A stretch of 64,000 nt of DNA from NCBI GenBank assembly GCA_035192965.1, contig CP136571.1, forward strand, positions 1,694,501-1,758,500, in the 5' to 3' direction. Position numbers and translations under genes: made by a program. Under the pieces are notes generated by a model that was not told the DNA's origin, ran no database searches, and was given only the letters and a program-made list of their open reading frames with translations. Shown piece after piece: positions 27,607 through 36,972 of this stretch; the stretch's first letter is position 1; each line of letters opens with the position of its first letter. The stretch is from Fuscovulum sp. (GTDB taxonomy: Bacteria > Pseudomonadota > Alphaproteobacteria > Rhodobacterales > Rhodobacteraceae).

Positions 27607-28225
27607 ATGAAACTGAAACTGGAAATCAGCCCGGACCTCGTCGCCCCGATGGAAGCTGAAATCCGCGCGGGCGAGAAAGCTGTCACGACAGCAATACGCG
27701 AGGCGGGCGCGGGCCTCAAATCCGCCTGGCGCGGCCAGATCACTGGCGCGGGGCTGGGCAACCGGCTGGCGAACTCGATCCGGCTCGCGACCTATCCCAT
27801 GGGGCGCGACAGTCTGAACGCTGCCGCGCCGGTCTGGTCGAAGGCGCCGATGATCGTAGGCGCGCATAACACCGGACCGCTGATCCGCTCGCGTGACGGG
27901 TTCTGGATGGCCATCCCCACCTCGGCCGCAGACAAGTCCACCCGCGACGGCCGCATCACCTCAGGCGAATGAGAGCGCCGCACCGGCCTGCGCCTGCGGT
28001 TCATCTATCGCCGCCGGGGCCCGAGCCTGCTCATGGCGGGGGGCGGTTGAATTCCAAGGGCGGGCGGTAGCGTCGCGGTCGAAGACCGAGCGCGGGCTCA
28101 CCACGGTGCCGATCTTCCGGCTCGTGCCGCAGGTCATGCTGCGCAAGCGGCTGGACCTCGCGCGGGATGCGGAGTGAGCGATTGAAGGAGTGTCGGAGCT
28201 GATCGTGGCAGGGTGGAAGAGATGA
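27607..28225 (+). pseudogene. Phage tail-assembly protein (DUF6441-like), degenerate
   Basis: Starts MKLKLEISPDLVAPMEAEI and continues AGLKSAWRGQITGAGLGNRL and GAHNTGPLIRSRDGFWMAIP. A TGA at 27970 replaces an expected Trp (GE-stop-ERRTGLRLRFIYRR). A frameshift follows near 28050, the coding continues as RAVASRSKTERGLTTVPIFR, and another TGA at 28175 precedes AIEGVSELIVAGWKR. Such proteins lie between head-tail adaptor and tail terminator genes in related prophages. Two stops and a frameshift make it non-functional. Confidence 0.65.
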
Positions 28226-28327
28226 CAAAAATAATGGCAAAAAGCGTGAACAAACAGTTTTTAATGGGGATTAACAGCATTCGCACACATTGATTGAAGC
28301 GCGATTCAAATAAATCCTTGCAACTCG

Positions 28328-29746
28328 TCAACCTTTTTCTCCCCCAAACGAAAGGACATACTGCTTGGCGAAGTCATACGGGTCTGACACATACTTGTTT
28401 GCAACTTCCACAGGATCTTCCGACCAGCTATGATGCGACCACTTCCATTTCTTGGTACCTTCATACTCGTTGAAAGAACCCCAGCCGGAACGACGTTCCT
28501 TAGTATTGCATGTCAGTATGAGGCACTCGGTCAACCGGGGCAGGAATAATATCTCTGAAAATATTCTATTAAGTGCCATGAACTTCGGTTCAAAGTAGAT
28601 ACCAACGTGCACTGATTTAAGCTGGCAGTGATTGAACAAACTGTAGGTCTCGTCATATTCGTCAGGTATACCCATAGCCGCAAGTGTGCTTAGACCAAGT
28701 CCACCGAAGGGTTGTCGCTGCTTTTTCCGCACCACATCACTTTCCACAAAGGAGTCGGATCCGCCGCGACGCTCTAATAGGCTGATGATAGCGCGCTTGT
28801 TCTGTGCATACTCAAAATCGTCGTACTTGACTGTGCGAACATCAAAGAAGTCTTTGACCTCTAGAGTATGTGCGGAATTCCTTAAAGTCACTTCGAACAC
28901 CTGATCGATGAATTCCTGCGCCTTCTCCTTGGATGGCACTCGTGCTTCAACACCCTTGATAGCAGCTAGAGCCGAAGCAAGCGCCGTTCTGGGCAGATCG
29001 ACCCCCGCTCTTTCACTGGTAGTTTCGTGTGGCTCGAAGAACGCCTTACGAAGTCCGTCGAGATTGCTAGCATCGTTACAGAATTTCTCCTGCGACGTTC
29101 CCTGGCGTATAAAGTGTGGCGTTTGGCTGGAATGACCTAAGAAAGCGTCCCGCAGAGCGTTTTCGACATCGGAGTAGTATATGGCACCTTGCTCTTTATG
29201 CAGACAGGCCTTGACGAACTCATGAGTGAAAAGACTGATCTGGTCCCCCGCCAAAGAATACTGACTCTCTGTGCAGGATGAGATTTGTACGAAATTTGTG
29301 AAGCCGGATTTCAACGACCATGCCAGAGGCGTCAGATTGCCTTTGATAAGATTTCTGCCGGCTTCACAAGCATCAATAACAACTACTGATAGTTCAGCGT
29401 TAAATTGTCGGATCATCTCAAAAGCGTCTGAGCGTGAGATACCTGTTGTGTTCGGGGATGACTCCTTAAAACCCTCAAAGCACATATAGAAGTCGTCAGT
29501 GTTTGACAGACCATGACCTGAAAAATACAGAAAGATCTCTTCGAAGCCGCCATCCAGTTCTGAGAGGCGACGCAACTCATCCTTTACCGAAGATACTGGT
29601 TTGTCGACGTAGTCGAGGATCTGACTGAACTTTCGGGTAGCGGAAAGCAGCTCATGCATTTTGGAGACATCATTGGCGCAGCATTCCAAGCTCGACAGCT
29701 CGTCATATTTTGTATTGCCGATCAAGACTGCGATGCTCTGACCCAT
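28328..29746 (-). CDS. Caspase-family (peptidase C14) protein
   Basis: 472 residues from ATG 29746 (GAGAGG about 5 bases upstream); an in-frame ATG at 29782 would add 12 residues. The caspase-like fold is clear: MGQSIAVLIGNTKYDELSSL, catalytic His78 in IFLYFSGHGLSN, catalytic Cys127 in VVVIDACEAGRN, and QISSCTESQYSL downstream. The C-terminal half (about 240-472) has no motif I know. Bacterial caspase proteins are known from abortive-infection and other defence systems. The gene runs against the flanking phage genes, looks lower in GC and sits exactly between two tail genes, as phage cargo genes do. Confidence 0.88.
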   Translation of the reverse strand: MGQSIAVLIGNTKYDELSSLECCANDVSKMHELLSATRKFSQILDYVDKPVSSVKDELRRLSELDGGFEEIFLYFSGHGLSNTDDFYMCFEGFKESSPNTTGISRSDAFEMIRQFNAELSVVVIDACEAGRNLIKGNLTPLAWSLKSGFTNFVQISSCTESQYSLAGDQISLFTHEFVKACLHKEQGAIYYSDVENALRDAFLGHSSQTPHFIRQGTSQEKFCNDASNLDGLRKAFFEPHETTSERAGVDLPRTALASALAAIKGVEARVPSKEKAQEFIDQVFEVTLRNSAHTLEVKDFFDVRTVKYDDFEYAQNKRAIISLLERRGGSDSFVESDVVRKKQRQPFGGLGLSTLAAMGIPDEYDETYSLFNHCQLKSVHVGIYFEPKFMALNRIFSEILFLPRLTECLILTCNTKERRSGWGSFNEYEGTKKWKWSHHSWSEDPVEVANKYVSDPYDFAKQYVLSFGGEKG

Positions 29747-29919
29747 ACTGCCTCTCAAACCCAAAAGCATTCGATCAGCCATGTTGCGGCCGATCTTGCC
29801 CTACGAGACTAAAGCCGAACTGTAGGGTTTGCTAGGCACAGGATGGCGGAGATCATTCATCGCCCCGAAGATCGGCACATCGCTGCTGGCAACCAAAGTA
29901 TCTGTTCTCGGAACGAAGA

Positions 29920-30342
29920 ATGCCCACCACCCGCAAAACCGTCCTTACCGCACTGCACGCGCGGCTGCAGCCGCTTGCCGCCCTCACCCTGCGTGACGAG
30001 GTGCTGCCCGAGCGGATCCCGGTGGCGGGGCTGATCATCCTGCGCGACGGCCAGCCGGGCGAGCCGGAGGTGACCCTGTCGCCATTGCGCTACCACTACC
30101 AGCACCGGGCGGAACTGGAGATCATCGTCCAGGCGGGCACCGGTCGGGCCAGCGCCTTCGACGACCTGATCGCCGCCATCGGTGCGGCGTTGGAAGCTGA
30201 CCGGACCCTCGGCGGCCTCTGCGACTGGGTGGAACCCGAGGCCCCGGCCTCGGTTGATCTCCCCGTCGAAGGCGCGGCCGCCCTAACGGCGGCGGTGATC
30301 ATGGTCGTTCTGCACTACACCACAACCGGCCCTCTGGCCTGA
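29920..30342 (+). CDS. Phage tail-terminator-like protein
   Basis: 140 residues beginning MPTTRKTVLTALHARLQPL. It has an AVTL-rich alpha/beta core with PERIPVAGLIILRDGQPGEP, HRAELEIIVQAGTGRASAF and a hydrophobic end AAALTAAVIMVVLHYTTTGP. It resembles small minor tail proteins found just upstream of the major tail tube in Rhodobacterales prophages. Tube gene follows after 24 bases with GAGGAG before its ATG. The frame is intact, but the surrounding module is broken. Confidence 0.65.
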   Translation: MPTTRKTVLTALHARLQPLAALTLRDEVLPERIPVAGLIILRDGQPGEPEVTLSPLRYHYQHRAELEIIVQAGTGRASAFDDLIAAIGAALEADRTLGGLCDWVEPEAPASVDLPVEGAAALTAAVIMVVLHYTTTGPLA

Positions 30343-30366
30343 CACCCCACATCCGAGGAGTCCCAA

Positions 30367-31260
30367 ATGGCACCTGCGCAAGGCGCGCGGGCGCAGATGG
30401 CGCTTGCGTTCGAAACGAGTTATGGCACCCCGCCCGCGGGCGGGTTCACGAAGATGCCGTTCGCCAGCACCACGCTGAGATCGGAACAGCCGCTCCTGAA
30501 CAGCGAACTCCTTGGCTACGGCCGCGACCCGCCGGCGCCGATCAAGGATGCGGTCACGGCGAATGGCAATGTCGTCGTACCCATCGATGCCTCGGCGTTC
30601 GGCTTCTGGCTGAAGGCGACCTTCGGGTCGCTCGTGACCACCGGTGCGGCACCGGGACCCTTCACTCACGAGTTCCGCTCCGGCGCCTGGTCCTTGCCGT
30701 CGATGTCCATCGAGACCGGCATGCCAGAGGTGCCGCGCTTCGCGATGTATTCGGGCTGCGTGTGTGACAGTCTCAGTTGGCAGATGCAGCGTTCCGGGCT
30801 GCTCACCGCGACCGAGAGCCTTGTGGCACAGGGTGAGACCATCGCCAGCACCTCCGCCGCAGGCACGCTGGCTGCCGTCGACCTTCAACGCTTCGACCAT
30901 TTCAACGGGGCGATCACGCGCAACGGCCAGCCGCTCGGCAACATCATCTCGGCCGAGATCACCTTTGCCAAAAACCTCGACCGTGTGGAGACCATCCGCT
31001 CGGACGGCCGGATCGACGGGGCGGACCCGTCCATTGTCGCGCTGACCGGCAAGATCGAGGCGCGCTTCGCCGACCAGGTGCTGGTGAACTAGGCCATCGC
31101 TGGCGATCCCTGCGCGCTGACCTTCGCCCACAGCCTGCCCTCGGGGGAGAGTTTCAGCTTCACGGCGCACGCCGTCTATCTGCCGCGCCCGAGGATCGAG
31201 ATCCCCGGCCCGCAAGGCATTCAGGCCACCTTCGACTGGCTGGCCGCACGCGACGCCACG
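30367..31260 (+). pseudogene. Phage major tail tube protein with amber stop
   Basis: A good ribosome site (GAGGAG) precedes ATG 30367. The first 241 codons encode a tube-like protein (ARAQMALAFETSYGTPPAGG, PLLNSELLGYGRDPPAPI, SLPSMSIETGMPEVPRFAMY). A TAG at 31090 interrupts LVN-stop-AIAGDPCALTFAHSLP, where Gln is expected (CAG to TAG). The frame continues through SFTAHAVYLPRPRIEIPGPQ and ATFDWLAARDATQGR up to about 31260, then passes in frame into a different structural gene. Amber lesion and lost C-terminus make it non-functional. Confidence 0.75.
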
Positions 31261-32100
31261 CAGGGCCGGATGGACGATCTCTGGCTCGGCTTCCGATACG
31301 TGCCGCCCAACGGGGACGTGGACCTCATCACCGAAGGCAATGCGAGTTTCATCGAGTTCTTCGACGCGAACCAGGGTCGCATCGCACAGATCCAGCCGGT
31401 GGCCAGTACCAACCACTACCATGCCGTCGCGCGGGGCGACACGACCGTGCAGGGCAACTCAAGCTACACCCCGCCGAATGGCCAGCCACAATGGATCGAT
31501 ATGCGCGTGGCGGTGGGGGCCAGCATCACCATCGACTTCTACATCGATGGCGTCCTGCAAAGCTCGGCCACGGCCGCCAATACCCAAGCTAAGGGCAAGC
31601 CAGTCCAAATCGTCTTTCCGAATGTCGGACTGCGTGGCACCAGCAGCACCCGCACCTGGTACTATGCGCATTTCGCGGTGCTGGACGGCGTGTCGACGAT
31701 CGGGCGGCGCTTCGTGCGGTATACCCCCAACGCGATCGCGACCTTCAGTCAGATGGCGGGCAGCATCGATGCGCTGAAGGACGAGGATGTCAGAACCCGG
31801 GTGTCGAGCAACGCGACCGGGCAGAGGTTGTCGTTTTCGCTGACTGGGCCAACCGGGCCTGCGGCGGTCGCGGCCATCGCGGGCGTGCATGTGAAGCAGG
31901 TCGCGCGGGCGGGGACAGTGGGGCCGCAGGCGGTCGCGGGTTTCCTGCGCATGGGCTGGGTCAATCATGATGCCGCTCCGGTGACCGTACCGACCCCCGC
32001 GCCAAGGTCGGCCTATTCTACATGGGCGCTGAACCCCGCTGGCAGCAGCGCCTGGACCAGCGTGACCCTGCCTGCCGAAGTCGGGATCCTGTCCGCATGA
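31261..32100 (+). pseudogene. Phage tail fibre/lectin-domain protein, 5'-truncated
   Basis: In frame with the tube gene, coding changes at about 31260 into MDDLWLGFRYVPPNGDVDLI, then FDANQGRIAQIQPVASTNHY, SITIDFYIDGVLQSSATAAN and a C-terminal TGPTGPAAVAAIAGVHVKQV block. Strand-rich repeats and the layout suggest a concanavalin-like lectin domain and tail-fibre end. The normal upstream tail genes (chaperones, tape measure, baseplate) are absent, so a deletion joined tube and fibre genes in frame. An internal ATG at 31270 could still start translation. Confidence 0.6.
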
Positions 32101-32689
32101 GCGCTGAGGCTTGCAGGATTGAACCAGTACCATCAGGTAGGATCTCAATCTCAGGCATTAAGCATGTGCTTAGGCATAGCCTTAAGCCTCCATGGTTAAG
32201 CCTGAGTGTCCGGTCGAAATGGGGGCCAGTTCACGGGGCCGCCATGGAGGCATGGGTGAAGATGCGGTCCATGGCGGATTTGAGGACGGACAGGATCAGT
32301 TCGAGCTGTGGATCCTGACGGCCAGACGCGGCCGTTTGTTCACCGGCAGGATCGAGGCCTCGGTCATCACGTCGATCCAGCGGCTTTTCTCGTCGAGATG
32401 CTGGCGGGAATCATAGTTCACGCTCTGGGGGAATCTGGAGGGTTCTGTGAGGTTCGCGGGCGCAATGCCGATGCAGCCGGACGGGTACCGGGCGGACCTC
32501 ATTGAAGCCGGATTGAACGAACCTGCGGGGTGTCTGTCACTATGGGGATTGTGGTTCTGGCGCGGGCCCTGAGTGGAGGGCGCGAGGGCGGATATGCAGA
32601 TCGATGGGGCCGGCTGGGCGGCCGCCGGGGTTGGTCTCGGCCTCTGGGGATCGGTGCAGCGATCCGGTCTGGTGTTTTATTGCCTCGTG
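32101..32689. other. Junction zone with phage and IS scraps
   Basis: Contains the second CCTGAGTGTCCGGTC block at about 32202. A minus-strand fragment at about 32296-32502 reads RYPSGCIGIAPANLTEPSRF and DEKSRWIDVMTEASILPVNK, source not recognised. A plus-strand start at 32594 reads MQIDGAGWAAAGVGLGLWG, similar in style to a small phage protein, and is cut off by the IS21 element at 32690. No complete gene. Confidence 0.4.
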
Positions 32690-34317
32690 TGTTGATTTCC
32701 ACTGAGAGCTGACCCGGTTCGGCACCGGATTTCCATTGAGATTTGACCCATGTGACCCTCCCCCGAGCGAAGTGCGAGGGGGTCAACGGAGTGATCGACA
32801 TGGGACTACTGAACGTGATCCGGAAGCTGCGCCTTCGACAGGGTTTGCCGATCCGCGAGATCGCGCGGCGCACTGGACTGTCGCGCTATACCGTCAAGAA
32901 GTATCTGAAGGCTGATGTCACCGAGCCGCATTTCGCGACGCCGGAGCGCCCGAGCAAGCTTGATCCCTTCGCCGAGAAGCTGGCGGGCTGGCTGAAGACC
33001 AATGCCAGCAAGCCACGCAAAGAGCGGCAAACGCTGACGAAGATGCGCGCCGATCTGGTGACGCTCGGCTTCACTGGCTCTTACAATCGTGTGGCGGCCT
33101 TCGCGCGAGAATGGCGAGCAGATCGGTAGCGAGAGCAGCAAACGACGGGTCGAGGGACGTTCGTTCCGCTGGCCTTTCGTGCTGGTGAAGCGTTCCAGTT
33201 CGACTGGAGCGAGGACTTCGCGGTTGTCGGCGGTGAGCGCACGAAACTTCAAGTCGCCCATATCAAGCTGTCGCACAGTCGGGCCTTTCTCTTGCGCGCC
33301 TATTCCTTGCAGACCCATGAGATGTTGTTTGATGCGCACTGGCACGCGTTCCGGGTCTTCGGTGGCGTGCCGGAGCGCGGGATCTACGATAACATGCGCA
33401 CGGCAGTGGATCGTGTTGGCCGCGGCAAAGAACGACAGGTCAATATCCGCTTCCTCGCCATGGCGAACCACTATGTCTTCGAGCCGGAGTTCTGCAATCC
33501 AGCGGCAGGCTGGGAGAAGGGACAGGTCGAGAAGAATGTCCGCGACGCCCGTCACCAGATGTTGCAGGGCATGCCAAACTTCCCTGATCTCGCCGCGATG
33601 AACGCCTGGCTGGAAGAGCGCTGCTTCGAACTCTGGCACGAGACCGCCCACGGCATGCTGCCCGGAACCATCGCCGATGTCTTGGCAGAGGAACGGAGGA
33701 CCTTGATGCCTCTGCCAGTGGCGTTTGACGGCTTTGTCGAGATGAGTAAGCGTGTCTCACCCACCTGCCTGATCAGCTTCGAGCGCAATCGCTACAGCGT
33801 TCCCGCATCCTTTGCGAACCGGCCTGTCAGCCTTCGGATCTATCCCGACTGGTTGGTCGTGGCGGCGGAGGGCAACATCCTGTGCGAACATGTCCGCCTG
33901 ATCCAGCGCAGCCACAAGTTGCCCCCGAAGACGATCTATGACTGGCGTCACTATCTGGCGGTCGTGCAACGGAAGCCCGGGGCTCTTCGCAATGGCGCAC
34001 CCTTCATCGAACTGCCGCCTGCCTTCAGGCAGTTGCAGGACCATATGCTGCGCAAGCCTGGCGGTGACCGCGAGATGGTGGACATCCCTTCACTCGTCTT
34101 GCAGCACGACGAACAGGCCGTGCTGACCGCTGTGGGATTGGCACTGACTGAGGGCGTGCCGACCAAGACCCATGTGTTGAACCTTCTGCACCGGCTGGTC
34201 GACGGCAAGGTGATCGGTGGTCCACCGCTGGATACCCCGCAAGCGTTGATCCTGCGGCGCGAGCCCAAGGCCAATGTCGAACGCTATGACGCTCTGCGCA
34301 GCCAGATCGCCGCGGGA
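32690..34317 (+). mobile_element. istA: IS21-family element, left end and truncated istA
   Basis: Two tandem terminal repeats (GATTTCCACTGAGAGCTGACCC and GATTTCCATTGAGATTTGACCC types) begin at 32690. IstA then starts MGLLNVIRKLRLRQGLPIRE near 32801. The frame has an amber codon at 33127 (ADR-stop-REQQTTGRG, CAG to TAG) and continues with the DDE core, for example EAFQFDWSEDFAVVGGER and AGWEKGQVEKNVRDARHQML. It ends abruptly near 34317 in YDALRSQIAAGG, where rtcB sequence begins. The istB gene and right end are missing. The left end matches window bases 1-178. Confidence 0.85.
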
Positions 34318-34801
34318 GGCCGCCAGCTACATCCATGCAAAAGGCGCAACGCCGGTTGAGCAGTCGTTCCTGCCGGACAGTGACGGCCGCATGATTGTGC
34401 CCTTCAATGCAACGGAGCCTATTGCAATCATCAGAGGCAGCACGACCGCCACCAATCTGGGCTTCGCTCCGCATGGGGCAGGGCGGTTTGTATCTCGCGA
34501 CCGCCATCGTCGCGAGCGGCTTCTGGGAAATGTGACAGAGCTAGAAATTCTTCAAGAAGAGACGCAGAGCGTTGATATGCGCTTTTACTGCGGGAAGATC
34601 GACATCACGGAGCTTCCCAGTGCATACAAGCCAGCCTCGGCGATCCTTTCTGCGATGGAACGGTTTGGCCTTGCAGAGGTGACGGATCGGATCGATCCAT
34701 ATGGCAACATCATGGCGGGGGACTGGGAACAGGACGCGCCCTGGCGGAAATCACGACAAAAGGTGGATGGAGCAAACCATGGAACTGACGGCACAAACTG
34801 A
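34318..34801 (+). pseudogene. rtcB: RtcB-family RNA ligase, 3' fragment
   Basis: From the IS21 break the frame reads EAASYIHAKGATPVEQSFLP, then FAPHGAGRFVSRDRHRR, which carries the H-G-A-G-R active-site motif of RtcB. TQSVDMRFYCGKIDITELPS and AYKPASAILSAMERFGL follow, with the usual end SDxRxDPYGNIMAGDW-like. RtcB joins RNA 2',3'-cyclic phosphate or 3'-phosphate ends to 5'-OH ends. The metal-binding N-terminal two-thirds are lost, so the fragment cannot act. The intact XRE gene overlaps its 3' end by 23 bases. Confidence 0.75.
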
Positions 34802-35207
34802 GGGTCCAGAAACAGAAGAACCCCGAGGACGTTGGGCGGCGTCAGCGCCGCCCGACCCACATTTTGGAGCGTATATTCGCCTGTGCCGAGAGACCTTGAA
34901 ACAGAACGGCGAGGCCTTGTCGGTCAGGAAACTTGCGGGAGAGCTTGGAATTGAGCCTGCCTACCTGTCGAAAATAGAACGGGGCGTCTTTGCCCCGCCC
35001 TCGGAAGAGTTGATCGTAAAAATTGCTCGCCGACTTGGGGAAGATCCAGACCGCCTGTTGGCGCTGGGGGGGAAGATTGCCTCTGATTTGAAAGATGCCA
35101 TTCGCGCGCGCCCGGAGCTTCTGAGCTCCCTTGTTCGCGCGGTGCGGGATCGACCCGATGCTGAAGTAGAGACACTGCTGCGAGAAGTGCGAGATGGAGA
35201 CTGGTAA
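34779..35207 (+). CDS. XRE-family helix-turn-helix regulator next to rtcB
   Basis: 142 residues from ATG 34779 (GGATGGAG about 6 bases upstream), chosen over an in-frame ATG at 34767 that lacks spacing. The helix-turn-helix lies at about 45-65: SVRKLAGELGIEPAYLSKIE then RGVFAPPSEELIVKIARRLG. The remaining C-terminal helices (KASDLKDAIRARPELLSSLV-like) have no enzymatic motif. It overlaps the rtcB fragment, so it was probably co-transcribed with rtcB and may have regulated it. With rtcB truncated it is likely orphaned. Confidence 0.85.
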   Translation: MELTAQTEGPETEEPRGRWAASAPPDPHFGAYIRLCRETLKQNGEALSVRKLAGELGIEPAYLSKIERGVFAPPSEELIVKIARRLGEDPDRLLALGGKIASDLKDAIRARPELLSSLVRAVRDRPDAEVETLLREVRDGDW

Positions 35208-36649
35208 GCCGGGTGTGTTCCTTGCAGGTGAGCGAACTCTTTAGTTCAGGTTCCTGAACCTGGCCGCAACACAAGGTTGTAGCAACCGTTAGACTCCGGC
35301 CATGTGTGTTGTCTCCACTAGACCGAGAAGGGCAGACCGACGGTGCGTGTGAGGAGCAAGATTCCATGAAACGGTCCGTTTTGCATATTCTTCCCACTTA
35401 TGGATACCAGACTTCGATTCTTTACAATCCTCGATCCGACGTTCTGTGGGCCTCAAACCGTTCGTCGTTCTCCGTAGGAAAGTCACCGAAACTTCGTTTG
35501 TTCCTATCGAGCGTTCAACGCTATTTTCCCGATCCAAGCCTACCGCAAGTGAAAAAAAATTACAAAAGCGGTTTGTAAAGAGTTCGCAGAGTCCTCTTAT
35601 TAAAGTGCTGATTCAAAATCGTTTTTTGAGATATACGTCAGTGATTATTACTCTTTTTCGGAAAATTTTTTTCCATCCAGGCAGGCGAGCATCCACTCCC
35701 TGCGAGAGCTAAGTGTTCCAAGGAATGACAGGTTGTCAGGCAAATCCGTCTGTTTTCGCATGTCTGTCTTCGCCGCGTTGGGGTCAATTTTGGAGGGTTA
35801 TGAACCCCTCGTGTCGGGTGTTCATCTGAGGATAAGCGCTGTTCTCGAGCCCGGTCGTTTCTGGTGTTCTTTCATCCAAAGGACTGGAGCCTTTCACTGT
35901 CGCACGTGGCTTTCTGCAACGGCCTACTGCAGGCTGGGTCGCGTTGAAAATCGAAGCCCTTGCCGATTTGGTCGCGGCTCACGATAATGCCTGCGATAAA
36001 TGCGGGCTTGACATGAGACCTGTTGTCCGACGACGAGTAGGCGCTTTTCGATCGCTTTATCCTGTTGGCCCGCGCCTCGAACGGAGGTAGGTCCAGGAAC
36101 CATAGTACTGGTGTGGTGGGGATATTCTGGATCGCGAGCATGCGGCCTTAGTGGTGCGGCTTGGCATACGAGTTCGGCAAATAGTCCAGCATCTATCGCT
36201 TGTTCCGGCGCTGTACCTTCGCACTCAGGAGAACAGATCCTGTCTGCGCAAAGAAAGTGTAGACTGGGGCTCGATGCTCTTCAGATGTAAGCGTTGCCGC
36301 GGAGGCACCCTGGAGCGATCGCGTATAATCGGAACAGACTTGTTTTTGAGCTTTTCAAATAGTATTTGACAACTGGATCTGCAAAGAGGCTGGAAGTCAG
36401 ATCCCTCCAAGTGCTTGGGATGCTGTGGCCAGCCACTCCGATGCAGAGCCACATCTCTTGTTTTTTGAGCGCAGTTAAAGAACAATATGTTTGGCTCTGC
36501 GTATGGGGTGGGCATCACATAGTAGCCTTCGTCGGCAAGTGTCGAGGCCATCCATTGCTGCGCAGAGCCACTAATAAGGAGTCCACTGGACGCTGGCTCC
36601 TGACGCTAATCGGCCTCTTCAGATTAAACTACTTAGTGCGCGACAGCCT
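35208..36649. other. 1.4 kb without a supported gene
   Basis: Short overlapping frames only; none has a family motif or good ribosome-binding site. A section around 35540-35680 is clearly AT-rich. Probably decayed DNA, with the IS66 fragment starting at its right end. Confidence 0.4.
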
Positions 36650-36795
36650 ATCGCGGCAATTCCATGGGAGCAGATCGTCGATCTGGCTTTGCCTGTGCCC
36701 TTGGACGATGGCGATAAGCGTGGTTAACAGCCGTGCGTGGGGATCGACACCGTTCATTTTGCGGGTCTCGATCAGCGAGGCGATGATAGCCCAGC
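36650..36795 (-). pseudogene. IS66-family transposase C-terminal fragment
   Basis: The minus strand reads WAIIASLIETRKMNGVDPHA then a TLIAIVQGHRQSQIDDLLPWN ending, matching the conserved end of IS66 TnpC (family form IASLIETCKLNGVDP...RIDELLPW). A stop lies just before the conserved Trp. The right side is cut by the IS21 element at 36808. Confidence 0.75.
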
Positions 36796-36972
36796 TTTAG
36801 GCTCCGGTGTCAACGGCGGAGTAAAATTGGGCCATGGGGCGGCGCAAAACTGGGCCACTTTGGATTTGAGCGAGACGTGGGAGATGGGCGGCGGCCAGTC
36901 AGCCGCGCTCTCCATATAGCTTGCGGGTGACTGGCCGCCTTGGACCGTCAGGTCCAAGTCTGATGCTTTGGA

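Noticed and set aside
30283..31422. 379-codon minus-strand ORF
   Set aside because: Antisense shadow of the tail tube and fibre genes; composition is typical of the reverse of GC-rich coding sequence.
1780..33129. Amber codon recoding or suppression
   Set aside because: The TAG codons lie in mobile genes that also carry frameshifts or truncations, and intact genes nearby use normal stops; decay explains them better.
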